Notes under the pieces: model-generated
What the model was told of the DNA's origin: nothing
The model's database searches: none
Seen by the model: only the letters and a program-made list of their open reading frames with translations
Shown here: one piece after another, positions 1 through 8,244 of the stretch
Layout: each line of letters starts with the position of its first letter
Position numbering within the stretch: position 1 is the stretch's first letter
DNA from: Erythrobacter sp.
GTDB taxonomy: Bacteria > Pseudomonadota > Alphaproteobacteria > Sphingomonadales > Sphingomonadaceae
Assembly (NCBI GenBank): GCA_013822695.1
Contig: PNKW01000016.1
Span: forward strand, 1-47,850
Length of the DNA: 47,850 nucleotides
Reading direction: 5' to 3'
Translations under genes and position numbers: made by a program

Positions 1-11
1 AGCGCCGAGGA

Positions 12-44
12 CGTGGTCGCGGAGGCGACCACGCAAACAAGGAC
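12..44. repeat. Hairpin followed by an AACAAGGACTC tail, possible dispersed repeat
   Basis: A perfect 9-bp stem (12-20 pairs with 25-33, GGAG loop) is followed by AACAAGGACTC (34-44 region). The reverse complement GAGTCCTTGTT also occurs beside another hairpin at 9630-9665, inside a GNAT gene. The arrangement hairpin plus 11-bp tag is the same in both. It lies just past the 3' end of the minus-strand hydrolase, so it may also act as its terminator. Confidence 0.4.
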
Positions 45-59
45 TCGCGCGTGATACCC

Positions 60-716
60 CTACTTGATCGGGCAATCCGGGGAGAGGCGGAAATCCAGGT
101 AATTGTCCACCGAGCGCATCAGATCGTCGATCTCGTTCTCGAAGAAGTGGTTGGCGCGCGGGATTTCCTCGTGGTGGATGGTGATGTGCTTCTGGGTGCG
201 CAGCTTGTCGACCAGCTTCTGCACCGCGCCCGGCTGCACCACCGTATCGGCTGCACCCTGCACGAAGATGCCGCTCGCCGGGCAAGGGGCGAGGAAGCTG
301 AAATCATACATGTTGGCCGGCGGCGCGACCGAGATGAAGCCGCGCACTTCGGGGCGGCGCATCAGCAGCTGCATGCCGATCAGCGCGCCGAAGGAGTAGC
401 CCGCGATCCAGGTGCTCTGCGCTTCGGGATGGATCGACTGCACCCAGTCGAGCGCCGAAGCTGCGTCGGACAGCTCGCCGATGCCGGAATCGAACGACCC
501 CTGCGAGCGCCCGACGCCGCGAAAATTGAAGCGCAAAGTCGCAAAACCGCGATCCGCGAAAGTCTTGTAAAGCCGCTGCACGATCCGGTCGTTCATCGTC
601 CCCCCGCCTTCGGGGTGCGGATGGAGGATCATCGCCACCGGTGCGCGCGGGCGCGGGGGCGGGGAGAAACGGCCTTCGAGACGGCCCTCGGGGCCGGGAA
701 AGATGACGGAGGGCAT
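60..716 (-). CDS. Alpha/beta hydrolase
   Basis: A 218-residue cytoplasmic alpha/beta hydrolase with no signal peptide. The nucleophile elbow GYSFG (106-110) gives Ser108. The likely acid is Asp157 (QGAADTVV) and the likely base is His190 (RANHFF). HPHPEGGGT near residue 32 and RGVGRSQG near 66 are typical of the short dienelactone-hydrolase-like group often annotated only as alpha/beta hydrolase. It diverges from the cysteine desulfurase pair across about 105 bp, so the two sides may share a control region. The substrate cannot be told from sequence; family assignment is secure. Confidence 0.85.
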   Translation of the reverse strand: MPSVIFPGPEGRLEGRFSPPPRPRAPVAMILHPHPEGGGTMNDRIVQRLYKTFADRGFATLRFNFRGVGRSQGSFDSGIGELSDAASALDWVQSIHPEAQSTWIAGYSFGALIGMQLLMRRPEVRGFISVAPPANMYDFSFLAPCPASGIFVQGAADTVVQPGAVQKLVDKLRTQKHITIHHEEIPRANHFFENEIDDLMRSVDNYLDFRLSPDCPIK

Positions 717-823
717 CGGTGAACCTTAGACAAGTGTGCGCCCAGCGCCGGGTGGCGCCGAAAATTGTGCGGCCTATATAGGGGCGATAGCGAAAACCGC
801 AATTTCTTACGGGGACAAGCGCC

Positions 824-1861
824 ATTCCTGAACGGGTCTATCTCGACCACGCCGCCACCTCCCCCCTGCGCCCCGAGGCACGCGCGGCGATGGCGGAGGG
901 TTTTGCGCTATGGGCGAACCCCTCCTCGCCCCATGCGGAAGGTCGCAAGGCGCGCGCCGCGCTGGAAGATGCGCGCGAGCGGATCAGGCGCGCGTTGGGG
1001 TGGGAAGGCGAGCTGATCTTCACCAGCGGCGCGAGCGAGGCTTTGTGGATCGCGCTCAACCGGGCGAAGGTGAAGCGCCGGATCGTCAGCGCGGTCGAGC
1101 ATGACGCGGTGTTCCGGGCCGCGCCGGATACGGAAGTGGTGCCTCTTGCCGATGGCGAGGTCGATCCCGACACGCTGCCCGATTGCACCGGCGCACTGGT
1201 CGCATTGCAGCAGGCAAATTCCGAAACCGGGACCGTGCTTCTACCCTATGTCCGCACGACCCTCGCCGATATCGTCAAGGACCTCGGCGGGACGCTGCTC
1301 GTCGATTGCTCGCAGGGTGCGGGTAAGCTCGACCTGCCCCAAGCTGACATGCTCGTGATATCGGCGCACAAATTTGGCGGCCCGATTGGCATCGGTGCGC
1401 TCCTGGTGCGCGATTTTGCCCTGCTTGAGCCAGTCGGCGGCCATGAGCGGGGCTATCGGCAGGGCACCGAGAACCTGCCCGCCGCGATGGGCATGGCCGC
1501 CGCGCTCGAAGCGGGTGGCTATGAGTCATGGGGCGTGAGCGTCGAGCAGCAGTTCGCCTTCAAGAAAGCGTTGGCGCAACACGCACAGATCATCGCTCCC
1601 GGTTATCAATGCCCGCATATCATCGCGCTGGCCCACCCCCGCATGAGCGCGCAGGCCCTGCTGATCCGATTGGACGCCATGGGCTTCGCCGTCTCGGCGG
1701 GGAGCGCGTGTTCTTCGGGCACATTGAAGAAGAGCCGCGTGCTCGACGCCTTCGGGGTGCCCGACGATGTCGCCGCGCGCACGATCCGGGTGAGCCTCGG
1801 CTGGTCGACCACGCCAGAGGAGCTGGAGCGGTTCGCCGAGGCTTGGGCTTCGCTATGCTGA
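824..1861 (+). CDS. Cysteine desulfurase / class V aminotransferase (first copy), probable ATT start
   Basis: A PLP-dependent fold-type I enzyme that removes sulfur from cysteine for iron-sulfur clusters or tRNA thiolation. Counting from the ATT at 824 gives 345 residues: YLDHAATSP at the N-terminus, His93, the Schiff-base lysine in SAHKFGG (Lys183) and the persulfide loop SAGSACSSG (Cys296). The first ATG in frame (890) would remove the conserved YLDHAATSP strand. An in-frame TAG at 788-790 leaves no ATG, GTG or TTG upstream of that strand. GGGGAC ends about 8 nt before the ATT. The NSETG motif replaces the usual NNEIG, so this copy diverges from its downstream paralogue and may have a different partner. 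Confidence 0.85.
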   Translation: MPERVYLDHAATSPLRPEARAAMAEGFALWANPSSPHAEGRKARAALEDARERIRRALGWEGELIFTSGASEALWIALNRAKVKRRIVSAVEHDAVFRAAPDTEVVPLADGEVDPDTLPDCTGALVALQQANSETGTVLLPYVRTTLADIVKDLGGTLLVDCSQGAGKLDLPQADMLVISAHKFGGPIGIGALLVRDFALLEPVGGHERGYRQGTENLPAAMGMAAALEAGGYESWGVSVEQQFAFKKALAQHAQIIAPGYQCPHIIALAHPRMSAQALLIRLDAMGFAVSAGSACSSGTLKKSRVLDAFGVPDDVAARTIRVSLGWSTTPEELERFAEAWASLC

Positions 1862-1872
1862 CCTTCTCCCCC

Positions 1873-2011
1873 GTCCCGGGCTTGACCCGGGACCCAGCTT
1901 TCTTGTGTGCTGCACGCCCTCCGGCGTGCAGTCCTCGGTGCTGTTCCTCCGCTGCGCTCCGGGCACCTGCGGGCGGGCAGTCGCCCTTGCGGCCCGTCCG
2001 TTGGCGGGCCG
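1873..2011. repeat. Cluster of three hairpins between the two cysteine desulfurase genes
   Basis: The roughly 180-bp gap holds three perfect inverted repeats: GTCCCGGG/CCCGGGAC (1873-1880/1886-1893), TGCACGCC/GGCGTGCA (1911-1918/1923-1930) and CGGCCCG/CGGGCCG (1990-1996/2005-2011). No T-tract follows, so a simple terminator is unlikely. It resembles a REP-like intergenic palindrome cluster placed inside an operon. No second copy was found in the window. Confidence 0.5.
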
Positions 2012-2044
2012 AGGCTCTCCCCTCTTTCAGTGGGAAGTAACCCC

Positions 2045-3139
2045 ATGATCTACCTCGACTATCAAGCCACCACGCCGCTCGCCCCCGAAGCCCGCGAGGC
2101 GATGTTGCGCTGGCTTGGCGGGTCGGAGAGCGACACTTTCGGCAATCCCCATTCGCCCCACCGCATGGGCCGCATGGCCGCCGCCGCGGTCGAGACCGCG
2201 CGCGAGCGTGTCGCGGCGCTTTTGCCTGTGGGTGGGCGGCTGGTGTTCACCAGCGGCGCGACCGAGGCGATCAATGCGGTGATCCTCGGCACGACCGGCG
2301 ACGTTGTCACCTTCGCCACCGAACACGCTGCGGTGCTCGATTGCGCCCGCGCGGTCGAGGCGCAGGGACGGCGCTTCACCGTGCTCCCGGTGCTGCCCGA
2401 TGGCCGGGCCGATGTCGATGCATTGGCAGATCATGTCACATCATCGACAGGTCTTGTCGCAGTCATGGCGATCAACAACGAGATCGGTGTGAGGAACCCG
2501 CTCGCCCCGGTGGTCGAGATCGCCCGGCGGGTCGGCGCCAGGGTGCTGGTCGATGCGGTGCAGGCCTATGGCAAGGTGCCGGTCGAGGTCGCGGCCGATT
2601 TCATCGCGGTCTCGGCCCACAAGGTCCACGGCCCCAAGGGTATCGGCGGGTTGTGGGTGGGTAATGGCACGGTAGTGGCCCCCTTGTTGCACGGTGGTGG
2701 GCAGGAGGCTGGCCTGCGCTCGGGCACGCTTTCGCCCGCCTTGTGCGCAGGCTTCGGCGCGGCGGCGCAGGTGGCGCAGGAGAGCCTGTCCGAGCAAATG
2801 TTTCACGTGGAACATTTATGGAACATGGTGCGCGCGGCCTTCGCCGGGTGGGACTTGAACGGCAGCGCGGTGGATCGCTGGCACGGCAATCTCAACCTTC
2901 GCAAGGGCGGCCTCGATGTCGCGCGGCTGATGAGCGATTGCCGCCAGATCATGTTCTCCGCCGGGAGCGCCTGCGCGAGCGGATCGGGACGGCCGAGCCA
3001 CGTCTTGCGCGCCATCGGGCTTTCAGATGCCGAGGCAAAGTCCTCTATCCGCCTCGGTTTCGGGCGCTATACGAGCCCGGCCGACATCGAGACCGCTGCC
3101 GCCGCGATTCTCGCGGGCGCCAAGGAGCAAGGCCTGTGA
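2045..3139 (+). CDS. Cysteine desulfurase, IscS/NifS type (second copy)
   Basis: A 364-residue PLP enzyme that takes sulfur from cysteine for iron-sulfur assembly. It starts with MIYLDYQATTPL. His94 (ATEHAAV), NNEIG (144-148), the PLP lysine Lys193 (SAHKVHGPKG) and the active-site loop SAGSACASG with Cys310 are all present, so it should be catalytic. Its stop overlaps the ferredoxin GTG start (GTGA), implying translational coupling. Residues 252-258 (MFHVEHL) are encoded by a parS-like palindrome, an unusual use of coding sequence. It is a paralogue, not a duplicate, of the gene just upstream. Confidence 0.93.
   Translation: MIYLDYQATTPLAPEAREAMLRWLGGSESDTFGNPHSPHRMGRMAAAAVETARERVAALLPVGGRLVFTSGATEAINAVILGTTGDVVTFATEHAAVLDCARAVEAQGRRFTVLPVLPDGRADVDALADHVTSSTGLVAVMAINNEIGVRNPLAPVVEIARRVGARVLVDAVQAYGKVPVEVAADFIAVSAHKVHGPKGIGGLWVGNGTVVAPLLHGGGQEAGLRSGTLSPALCAGFGAAAQVAQESLSEQMFHVEHLWNMVRAAFAGWDLNGSAVDRWHGNLNLRKGGLDVARLMSDCRQIMFSAGSACASGSGRPSHVLRAIGLSDAEAKSSIRLGFGRYTSPADIETAAAAILAGAKEQGL
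2799..2814. promoter_or_regulatory. parS: parS-like ParB binding site inside a cysteine desulfurase gene
   Basis: TGTTTCACGTGGAACA reads as TGTTCCACGTGAAACA on the minus strand and matches the ParB consensus TGTTNCACGTGAAACA exactly. AAA and TTT flanks extend the palindrome to 22 bp (2796-2817) with one mismatched pair. It is the same core as the site at 16315. Confidence 0.85.
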
Positions 3140-3471
3140 GCATCACCATCACCTTCCTCGACCAGCGCGGCAGGCCGGTGGCGGCCGCGGCCGAGCCGGG
3201 CGACAACCTGCTTCGTGTCGGCCAGGCGGCAGGGCTGCCGCTTGAGGGCACCTGCGAGGGGCAGATGGCGTGCTCGACCTGCCATGTGATCGTCGCCCCC
3301 GAATGGTTCGACCGCCTGCCGCCCGCCGCCGAGGAGGAGGAGGACATGCTCGATTTCGCTGCCGGCGCGCGGCGCACCTCGCGCCTGTCGTGCCAGATCG
3401 AGCTGACGGCAGAGATGGACGGCCTCACCGTCACCATCCCCGCCGTCAGCGCCGACGCGCGGCGGATGTAG
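3136..3471 (+). CDS. 2Fe-2S ferredoxin, adrenodoxin/Fdx type
   Basis: A 111-residue electron carrier, GTG start overlapping the TGA of the preceding cysteine desulfurase. Cluster ligands are Cys40, Cys46 and Cys49 (C-x5-C-x2-C within GTCEGQMACSTC) and Cys86 (RLSCQI), the layout of vertebrate-type ISC ferredoxins. An acidic EEEEDMLDF patch lies near residue 66. Coupling to two desulfurases suggests it feeds electrons to iron-sulfur assembly. Its exact partner is inference. No unusual residues were seen. Confidence 0.93.
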   Translation: MSITITFLDQRGRPVAAAAEPGDNLLRVGQAAGLPLEGTCEGQMACSTCHVIVAPEWFDRLPPAAEEEEDMLDFAAGARRTSRLSCQIELTAEMDGLTVTIPAVSADARRM

Positions 3472-3488
3472 CCGCCGCGCGCGCGAGG

Positions 3489-4412
3489 TCAGGAGGCCTT
3501 CGGGGCCTCGGGCGTGGAAGGAGCGGGGGTGAAGCGGCGGCGCAGCGCGCCCTGCGCCCACCATGCCCCGCCCAGCGGCAGCGCCACCGCGCCCGCCAGG
3601 ATCAGCAGCGCCGCGATCCAGCCGAAGATCGCGCCCAATGATCCGAGCGCACCCTTCACCGGCCGCAGGAAGCTGCCGCCCGCGCCGCCGGTCTCGTAGC
3701 GCACGGTGACGCGGCTATAGGCGACGCGGCCCTCCATCTGCCTGAGCCAGCTGCGGGCCTCGTCGATCTCCTCGTTGACTTGCGCCAGTGAGCGTTCGGC
3801 CTCGATCAATTCGCTGACCTTGCCCTTGCGGGTGCGCAGCACCTCGGTCAGCCGGTCGCGCAAGTCGCTGCGCGCGCGCACGCGGGCCTCGGTGTCGACG
3901 ATCTGCTTGGAGAGTTCTTCCGAGGCGATCTCGGCCGAGACCTGCTCTGCGCCTGCATCAATCGCCTCGTCCTCGAGCAGCGCGCCAAAGGCCCGCGCCT
4001 GCCGGGTGGCGACCGCCATTTCGAGCACGCCTTCAACCTCGCTGCTTTCCGCGCCGGTCTTGGACATGCCGATGATCTGGCACGAGGCCGGGCCCTGCTG
4101 CTCGCACAGCGAGGCATGACGGCGCTGGAGCGAGCCGATTTCGGCCGCCTCGAGACTCCAGCGGTAGTCATATTCGTAGGCGAGCTGCGGCAGGCTGGTG
4201 GGGATCTTTTCGAGCGCGGGGAGGGGCTTGCTTGCCTCGCCTGCGCGCTGGGCGGTGGCGGGCGGGGCGGGCTCGCCGGCGACGACTTCCTCGGCGGCGA
4301 CGGCGGTCTCGCTGCCATCGGCGTAGCTGGCGTCGGTGTCGTCCCGCGGCTTGCTGCAGGCGGAAAGGGTGAGGGCAGTGACGGAAACGGCGCAAATCAG
4401 GGTCTTACGCAT
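3489..4412 (-). CDS. DUF4349 family lipoprotein
   Basis: A 307-residue envelope protein. The lipobox LSAC puts the lipidated cysteine at 19. An Asp/Ala/Pro-rich linker follows. The DUF4349 core runs from about residue 78 (YEYDYRWSLEAAEIGSLQRRH) to 240, with a long heptad-like helix at 165-225 and the closing VTVRYE strand. One membrane helix lies at about 261-284. A lipid anchor plus a C-terminal helix is usual for the family, whose function is unknown. It converges on the ferredoxin gene (17-bp gap) and diverges from parC across the iteron region. Confidence 0.8.
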   Translation of the reverse strand: MRKTLICAVSVTALTLSACSKPRDDTDASYADGSETAVAAEEVVAGEPAPPATAQRAGEASKPLPALEKIPTSLPQLAYEYDYRWSLEAAEIGSLQRRHASLCEQQGPASCQIIGMSKTGAESSEVEGVLEMAVATRQARAFGALLEDEAIDAGAEQVSAEIASEELSKQIVDTEARVRARSDLRDRLTEVLRTRKGKVSELIEAERSLAQVNEEIDEARSWLRQMEGRVAYSRVTVRYETGGAGGSFLRPVKGALGSLGAIFGWIAALLILAGAVALPLGGAWWAQGALRRRFTPAPSTPEAPKAS

Positions 4413-4470
4413 GGGTTCTCTCCTCGGCGAAGCTGAACGGCGGGGGCGCGACTCAGCGCCTCCGCCTCAG

Positions 4471-4536
4471 TTTCGCCGTAATCATGCCTTATTTTCGCCA
4501 TAATCCAACCGCATTTTCGCCATATTCTTGCCGCGA
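4471..4536. repeat. Three direct repeats with exact 22-bp period upstream of parC
   Basis: TTTCGCCGTAATC (4471), TTTCGCCATAATC (4493) and TTTCGCCATATTC (4515) start exactly 22 bp apart, so they lie on one face of the helix. They sit in the roughly 200-bp divergent region, about 75-140 bp before the parC start and 60 bp before the lipoprotein start. This is the layout of an operator array or iterons. The binding protein is unknown. Confidence 0.7.
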
Positions 4537-4611
4537 TCCGCGCGAGCACGAAATTTGCAACCCTGTGGAAACCCCTCTCCCTCGCTTGGCTGCCGGTTGT
4601 TATGGGGGGGC

Positions 4612-6933
4612 ATGGCCGCGCCCCCTCCCACAGATGATCCCCTTGGCACCCCCGACGACGGCTTCGACGCGATCGTCGATGCGCCCTTCGATGCCGCCCT
4701 GTCCGAGCGCTATCTGGTCTATGCGCTCTCGACGATCACCGCGCGTTCGCTCCCCGATCTGCGCGACGGGCTGAAGCCGGTGCACCGCCGCCTGCTGTGG
4801 GCGATGCGCCAGCTCAAGCTCAACCCCAGCGATGCCTTCAAGAAGTCGGCGCGTGTGGTTGGCGACGTGATCGGCAAGTATCACCCGCATGGCGACGCGA
4901 GCGTCTATGACGCGATGGTCCGGCTCGCTCAGGATTTCAGCCTGCGTTACCCGCTGGTCGAGGGGCAGGGCAATTTCGGCAATGTCGACGGCGATAATGC
5001 CGCGGCCTACCGCTACACCGAAGCGCGCCTGACCCGCACGGCGCTGGAACTGATGGCCGGGCTCGATGAAGGCACGGTCGACTTCATCCCGACCTATAAT
5101 GGCGAGGAGATCGAGCCCGAGATTTTCCCCGGCCTGTTCCCCAACCTCCTCGCCAACGGGTCGAGCGGCATCGCGGTGGGCATGGCGACCAGCATCCCCA
5201 GCCACAATGTCGCGGAAATCATCGATGCAACGCTGGCGCTGATCGACAACCCTTCGGTCAGCCATGAAGAACTCATGACGCTGTTCCACGGCCCCGATTT
5301 CGCCACGGGAGGCCAGGTGGTCGACAGCGCCGCCGCGATCGCCGAGGCCTATCGCACCGGGCGCGGTGCCTTCCGCCTGCGCGGGCGGTTCCTTGCGCCC
5401 GAGGCCAAGGACGAGGCCGACATCGCGGCGGGGATCGAGCGATTGGGCGGGGGCCAGTGGCAGCTGGTCATCTCGGAAATCCCCTATCAGGTGCCCAAGT
5501 CCAAGCTGATCGAGCAGATCGCGCAACTGATCGCCGACCGCAAGCTGCCGATCCTCGAGGATGTGCGCGACGAAAGCGACACCGCGATCCGCATCGTGCT
5601 GGTGCCCAAGAGCCGCAATGTCGATCCCGAGCTGCTCAAGGAAAGCCTGTTCAAGCTGACCGACCTCGAAACCCGTTTCAGCCTCAACCTCAACGTCCTC
5701 GACGCGCGGCCCGGGTTCGGGCGCACGCCGATGGTGATGGGGCTGAAGGAACTGCTCGAAAGCTGGACCTTCGCGCAGATCGACATCCTCCAGCGCCGCG
5801 CAAAGCACCGGCTCGAGCAGATCGAGAAGCGGCTCGAGCTGCTGCGCGGCTACATCATCGCCTTTCTCAACCTCGACCGCGTGATCGCAATCATCCGCAC
5901 CGAGGACGAGCCCAAGCCGGTGATGATGGCCGAGTTTGAACTCACCGACCGGCAGGCCGAGGCGATCCTCAACATGCGGCTGCGCTCCCTGCGCAAGCTT
6001 GAGGAAATGCAGCTGCGCAAGGAGCAGGACGAACTGCTGGCCGAGCAGGACGATCTGCAGAAGCTGCTCGAAAGTCCGGCCAAGCAGCGCACCCGCCTGA
6101 AGCGCGATCTGCGCAATCTGCGCAAGGACTATGCCGAGGACACCCCCCTTGGTCGCCGCCGCACGCTGATCGCCGAGGCCGCCGCGACTGTCGAATTCAG
6201 CATGGACGCGATGATCGAGAAGGCGCCGGTGACGGTGATCCTCAGCCAGAAGGGCTGGATCCGCGCGGCCAGCGGCCATGTGCCCTTGGATCAGGAATTC
6301 AAATACAAGGAGGGTGACGGCCTCGCCTTCATCCTCCACGCGCAGACCACCGACAAGCTGCTGCTCGCCGCGTCGGACGGGCGGTTCTTCACGCTCGGCT
6401 GCGACAAGCTCCCCGGCGCGCGCGGCTTCGGCGAGCCGGTGCGCACCATGCTTGATCTCGAGAGCGAGGCGAACGTCTGCGCGCTGATGGTCCACCGAGC
6501 GGGCGGTAAACTGCTGCTCGCCTCCAGCCACGGCAAGGGCTTCGTTGCGAACATGGACGAACTGCTCGCCGAAACCCGCAAGGGACGGCAGGTGGTGAAC
6601 CTGAAGGACGGCGCGCGGCTGACGGTGATCCGCCCGATCGGCGAGGGCCACGATCATGTTGCGGTGGTCGGTGACAACCGCAAGCTGGTGGTGTTCAATC
6701 TGGAAGAACTGCCCGTCATGTCGCGCGGGCAGGGCGTGCAGCTGCAACGCTACCGCGACGGCGGGATGGCGGATGCGACCACCTTTGTGCTCGCCGATGG
6801 GCTCAGCTGGCAGATGGGCGGATCGGGCGAGCGCACCCGCACCGAGACCGAGATCCGCATGTGGAAGGTCGCACGCGGCGCGGCCGGACGCATGCCGCCG
6901 CAGGGCTTCCCGAAGTCGGGCAAGTTTGGCTGA
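4612..6933 (+). CDS. parC: DNA topoisomerase IV subunit A
   Basis: A 773-residue type IIA topoisomerase subunit that decatenates sister chromosomes with ParE. The N-terminal [28 protein letters not shown] is diagnostic. The catalytic tyrosine is Tyr135 ([10 protein letters not shown]). The quinolone-determining loop reads [10 protein letters not shown] (91-100), with Ala96 where many enzymes have Ser. A coiled-coil arm (about 455-540) and a reduced C-terminal domain follow. ATG 4612 is chosen because [12 protein letters not shown] leads straight into the family N-terminus; a G-run lies close before it. ParE is outside the window. It ends against a strong inverted repeat facing pcnB. Confidence 0.95.
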   Translation: MAAPPPTDDPLGTPDDGFDAIVDAPFDAALSERYLVYALSTITARSLPDLRDGLKPVHRRLLWAMRQLKLNPSDAFKKSARVVGDVIGKYHPHGDASVYDAMVRLAQDFSLRYPLVEGQGNFGNVDGDNAAAYRYTEARLTRTALELMAGLDEGTVDFIPTYNGEEIEPEIFPGLFPNLLANGSSGIAVGMATSIPSHNVAEIIDATLALIDNPSVSHEELMTLFHGPDFATGGQVVDSAAAIAEAYRTGRGAFRLRGRFLAPEAKDEADIAAGIERLGGGQWQLVISEIPYQVPKSKLIEQIAQLIADRKLPILEDVRDESDTAIRIVLVPKSRNVDPELLKESLFKLTDLETRFSLNLNVLDARPGFGRTPMVMGLKELLESWTFAQIDILQRRAKHRLEQIEKRLELLRGYIIAFLNLDRVIAIIRTEDEPKPVMMAEFELTDRQAEAILNMRLRSLRKLEEMQLRKEQDELLAEQDDLQKLLESPAKQRTRLKRDLRNLRKDYAEDTPLGRRRTLIAEAAATVEFSMDAMIEKAPVTVILSQKGWIRAASGHVPLDQEFKYKEGDGLAFILHAQTTDKLLLAASDGRFFTLGCDKLPGARGFGEPVRTMLDLESEANVCALMVHRAGGKLLLASSHGKGFVANMDELLAETRKGRQVVNLKDGARLTVIRPIGEGHDHVAVVGDNRKLVVFNLEELPVMSRGQGVQLQRYRDGGMADATTFVLADGLSWQMGGSGERTRTETEIRMWKVARGAAGRMPPQGFPKSGKFG

Positions 6934-6973
6934 GCGGGCGCGGAAGGTTACGCATCAGAGCTGCGGATTGATT

Positions 6974-7043
6974 CACACAAAGACACAGAGACACAAAGGG
7001 TGAGGCGCGTGCTAGGCTCTTTGTATCTTTGTGTCTTTGTGTG
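6974..7043. terminator. Large imperfect inverted repeat between convergent parC and pcnB
   Basis: Two 25-bp arms rich in CACAAAGACA/TGTCTTTGTG (6974-6998 and 7019-7043) differ at only two paired positions and flank a 20-bp loop. The site lies 40 bp past the parC stop and just before the 3' end of the minus-strand gene, so it could stop transcription from both sides. The A/T-rich arms are unlike the surrounding GC-rich DNA and may be a mobile intergenic repeat. Confidence 0.55.
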
Positions 7044-7050
7044 AGAAGTC

Positions 7051-8244
7051 TCAGTCGGGCGTGAAGGCGCCGCCACCCAGCGCTTCGGTGAGCAATTCGT
7101 CGATCCGGCCCGCATCGGGAAAGCCCTCGGCCACCCAACGCGCTTCGACCTCTTGCAGGATGCGCGCGACCAGTGGCCCTGCGGTCACCCCGCGGGCAAC
7201 GATTGCGCCGCCCTTGAGCGGGAAGACCGGCACCTGCCAGCCGTCAAGCACCTGCGCATCGCCGCCTGCCAGCAGCAGTCGGTCAGTGGCGACGGGCGGC
7301 GTCAGGCGATAGGCGAGCGCGCGCGGGTTGGCGGCGTCATCGCCCTTGCGCTCGGCAGCCGCCACCAGCCGGGCGCGCTGCGCCTTGGACAGCCGGAGGC
7401 GCGCGGCTACGGTCTCGGCCACCTCGGGTGAGGGCGGCAGCAGCGCGGCGAGGCGGCGGACGGGATCGGGGGCGATGGCCTGCTCGGTCTCGGCGGCGAT
7501 CAGCTTGCCAAGCGCGGCGATCTGGGCTGCGCAGGCCTCGGGCAGGATCACCGGCAGCACGCCGTGCGTGCGCATCCGGGCGATGGTGGCGTGGGGATCG
7601 GGCAGGCCGAGCAGGGCGAGCAGTTCGCTCGCAATGCGCTCGCGGCTGAGGCCCTTGAGGGTGTGGGCAAGCGCGGCGCAGGCGTCCTCGGCCTCAGGAT
7701 CGAGGTCCGCGCCGAAGCGGGTCTGGAAGCGGTAGTAGCGCAGGATGCGCAGGTGATCCTCGGCGATCCGCGCCGCCGCGTCACCGATGAAGCGCACGCG
7801 GCGCGCTTCGAGGTCGGCGAGTCCGCCGAACCAGTCGGCGATCTCCAGCGTCTCGGGGTGGGCGTAGAGCGCGTTGATGGTGAAATCCCGCCGCGCGGCG
7901 TCCTCGGCCCAGTCCGAGGCGAAGGCGATGGTGGCGCGGCGGCCATCGGTGGCGACATCGCGCCTGAGGGTGGTGACTTCCACCGGCCCGTCCTTGAGGA
8001 TCGCGGTGACGGTTCCGTGGTCAATCCCGGTTGGCACGGTGCGGATTCCGGCGCGGCCACAGGCGGCGATCACCTCGGCGGGCATGAGCTTTGTGGCACA
8101 GTCGACGTCCGCTACGCCTACGCCCAGCAGGCCATCGCGCACCGCCCCGCCGACCCAGCGGATATTCTCCGCCCCGAGCGCGCGGGTCAGTGCCACGAGG
8201 CCCTCGCGCCGGGTCCAGTCGGCCTCGCGCAGATCACACAGCAT
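7051..8244 (-). CDS. CCA tRNA nucleotidyltransferase / poly(A) polymerase family
   Basis: A 397-residue class II nucleotidyltransferase that adds CCA to tRNA 3' ends or A-tails to RNA. The nucleotide-binding GGAVRD (32-37) and the metal-binding pair in DVDCAT (Asp46, Asp48) are intact. RRDFTINALY marks the second conserved block and ILRYYRFQTRFG the RNA-binding segment. In alphaproteobacteria a single such enzyme commonly serves as CCA transferase, so that role is favoured. It overlaps the upstream NUDIX gene by 11 bp and is last in a minus-strand operon. Confidence 0.9.
   Translation of the reverse strand: MLCDLREADWTRREGLVALTRALGAENIRWVGGAVRDGLLGVGVADVDCATKLMPAEVIAACGRAGIRTVPTGIDHGTVTAILKDGPVEVTTLRRDVATDGRRATIAFASDWAEDAARRDFTINALYAHPETLEIADWFGGLADLEARRVRFIGDAAARIAEDHLRILRYYRFQTRFGADLDPEAEDACAALAHTLKGLSRERIASELLALLGLPDPHATIARMRTHGVLPVILPEACAAQIAALGKLIAAETEQAIAPDPVRRLAALLPPSPEVAETVAARLRLSKAQRARLVAAAERKGDDAANPRALAYRLTPPVATDRLLLAGGDAQVLDGWQVPVFPLKGGAIVARGVTAGPLVARILQEVEARWVAEGFPDAGRIDELLTEALGGGAFTPD

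Noticed and set aside
4564..4572. TGTGGAAAC near parC as a DnaA box
   Set aside because: Two mismatches to the consensus; such matches are common by chance.
4600..6747. 715-codon open frame antisense to parC
   Set aside because: It mirrors parC codon structure in a high-GC genome, has no recognisable protein features, and parC on the other strand is certain.
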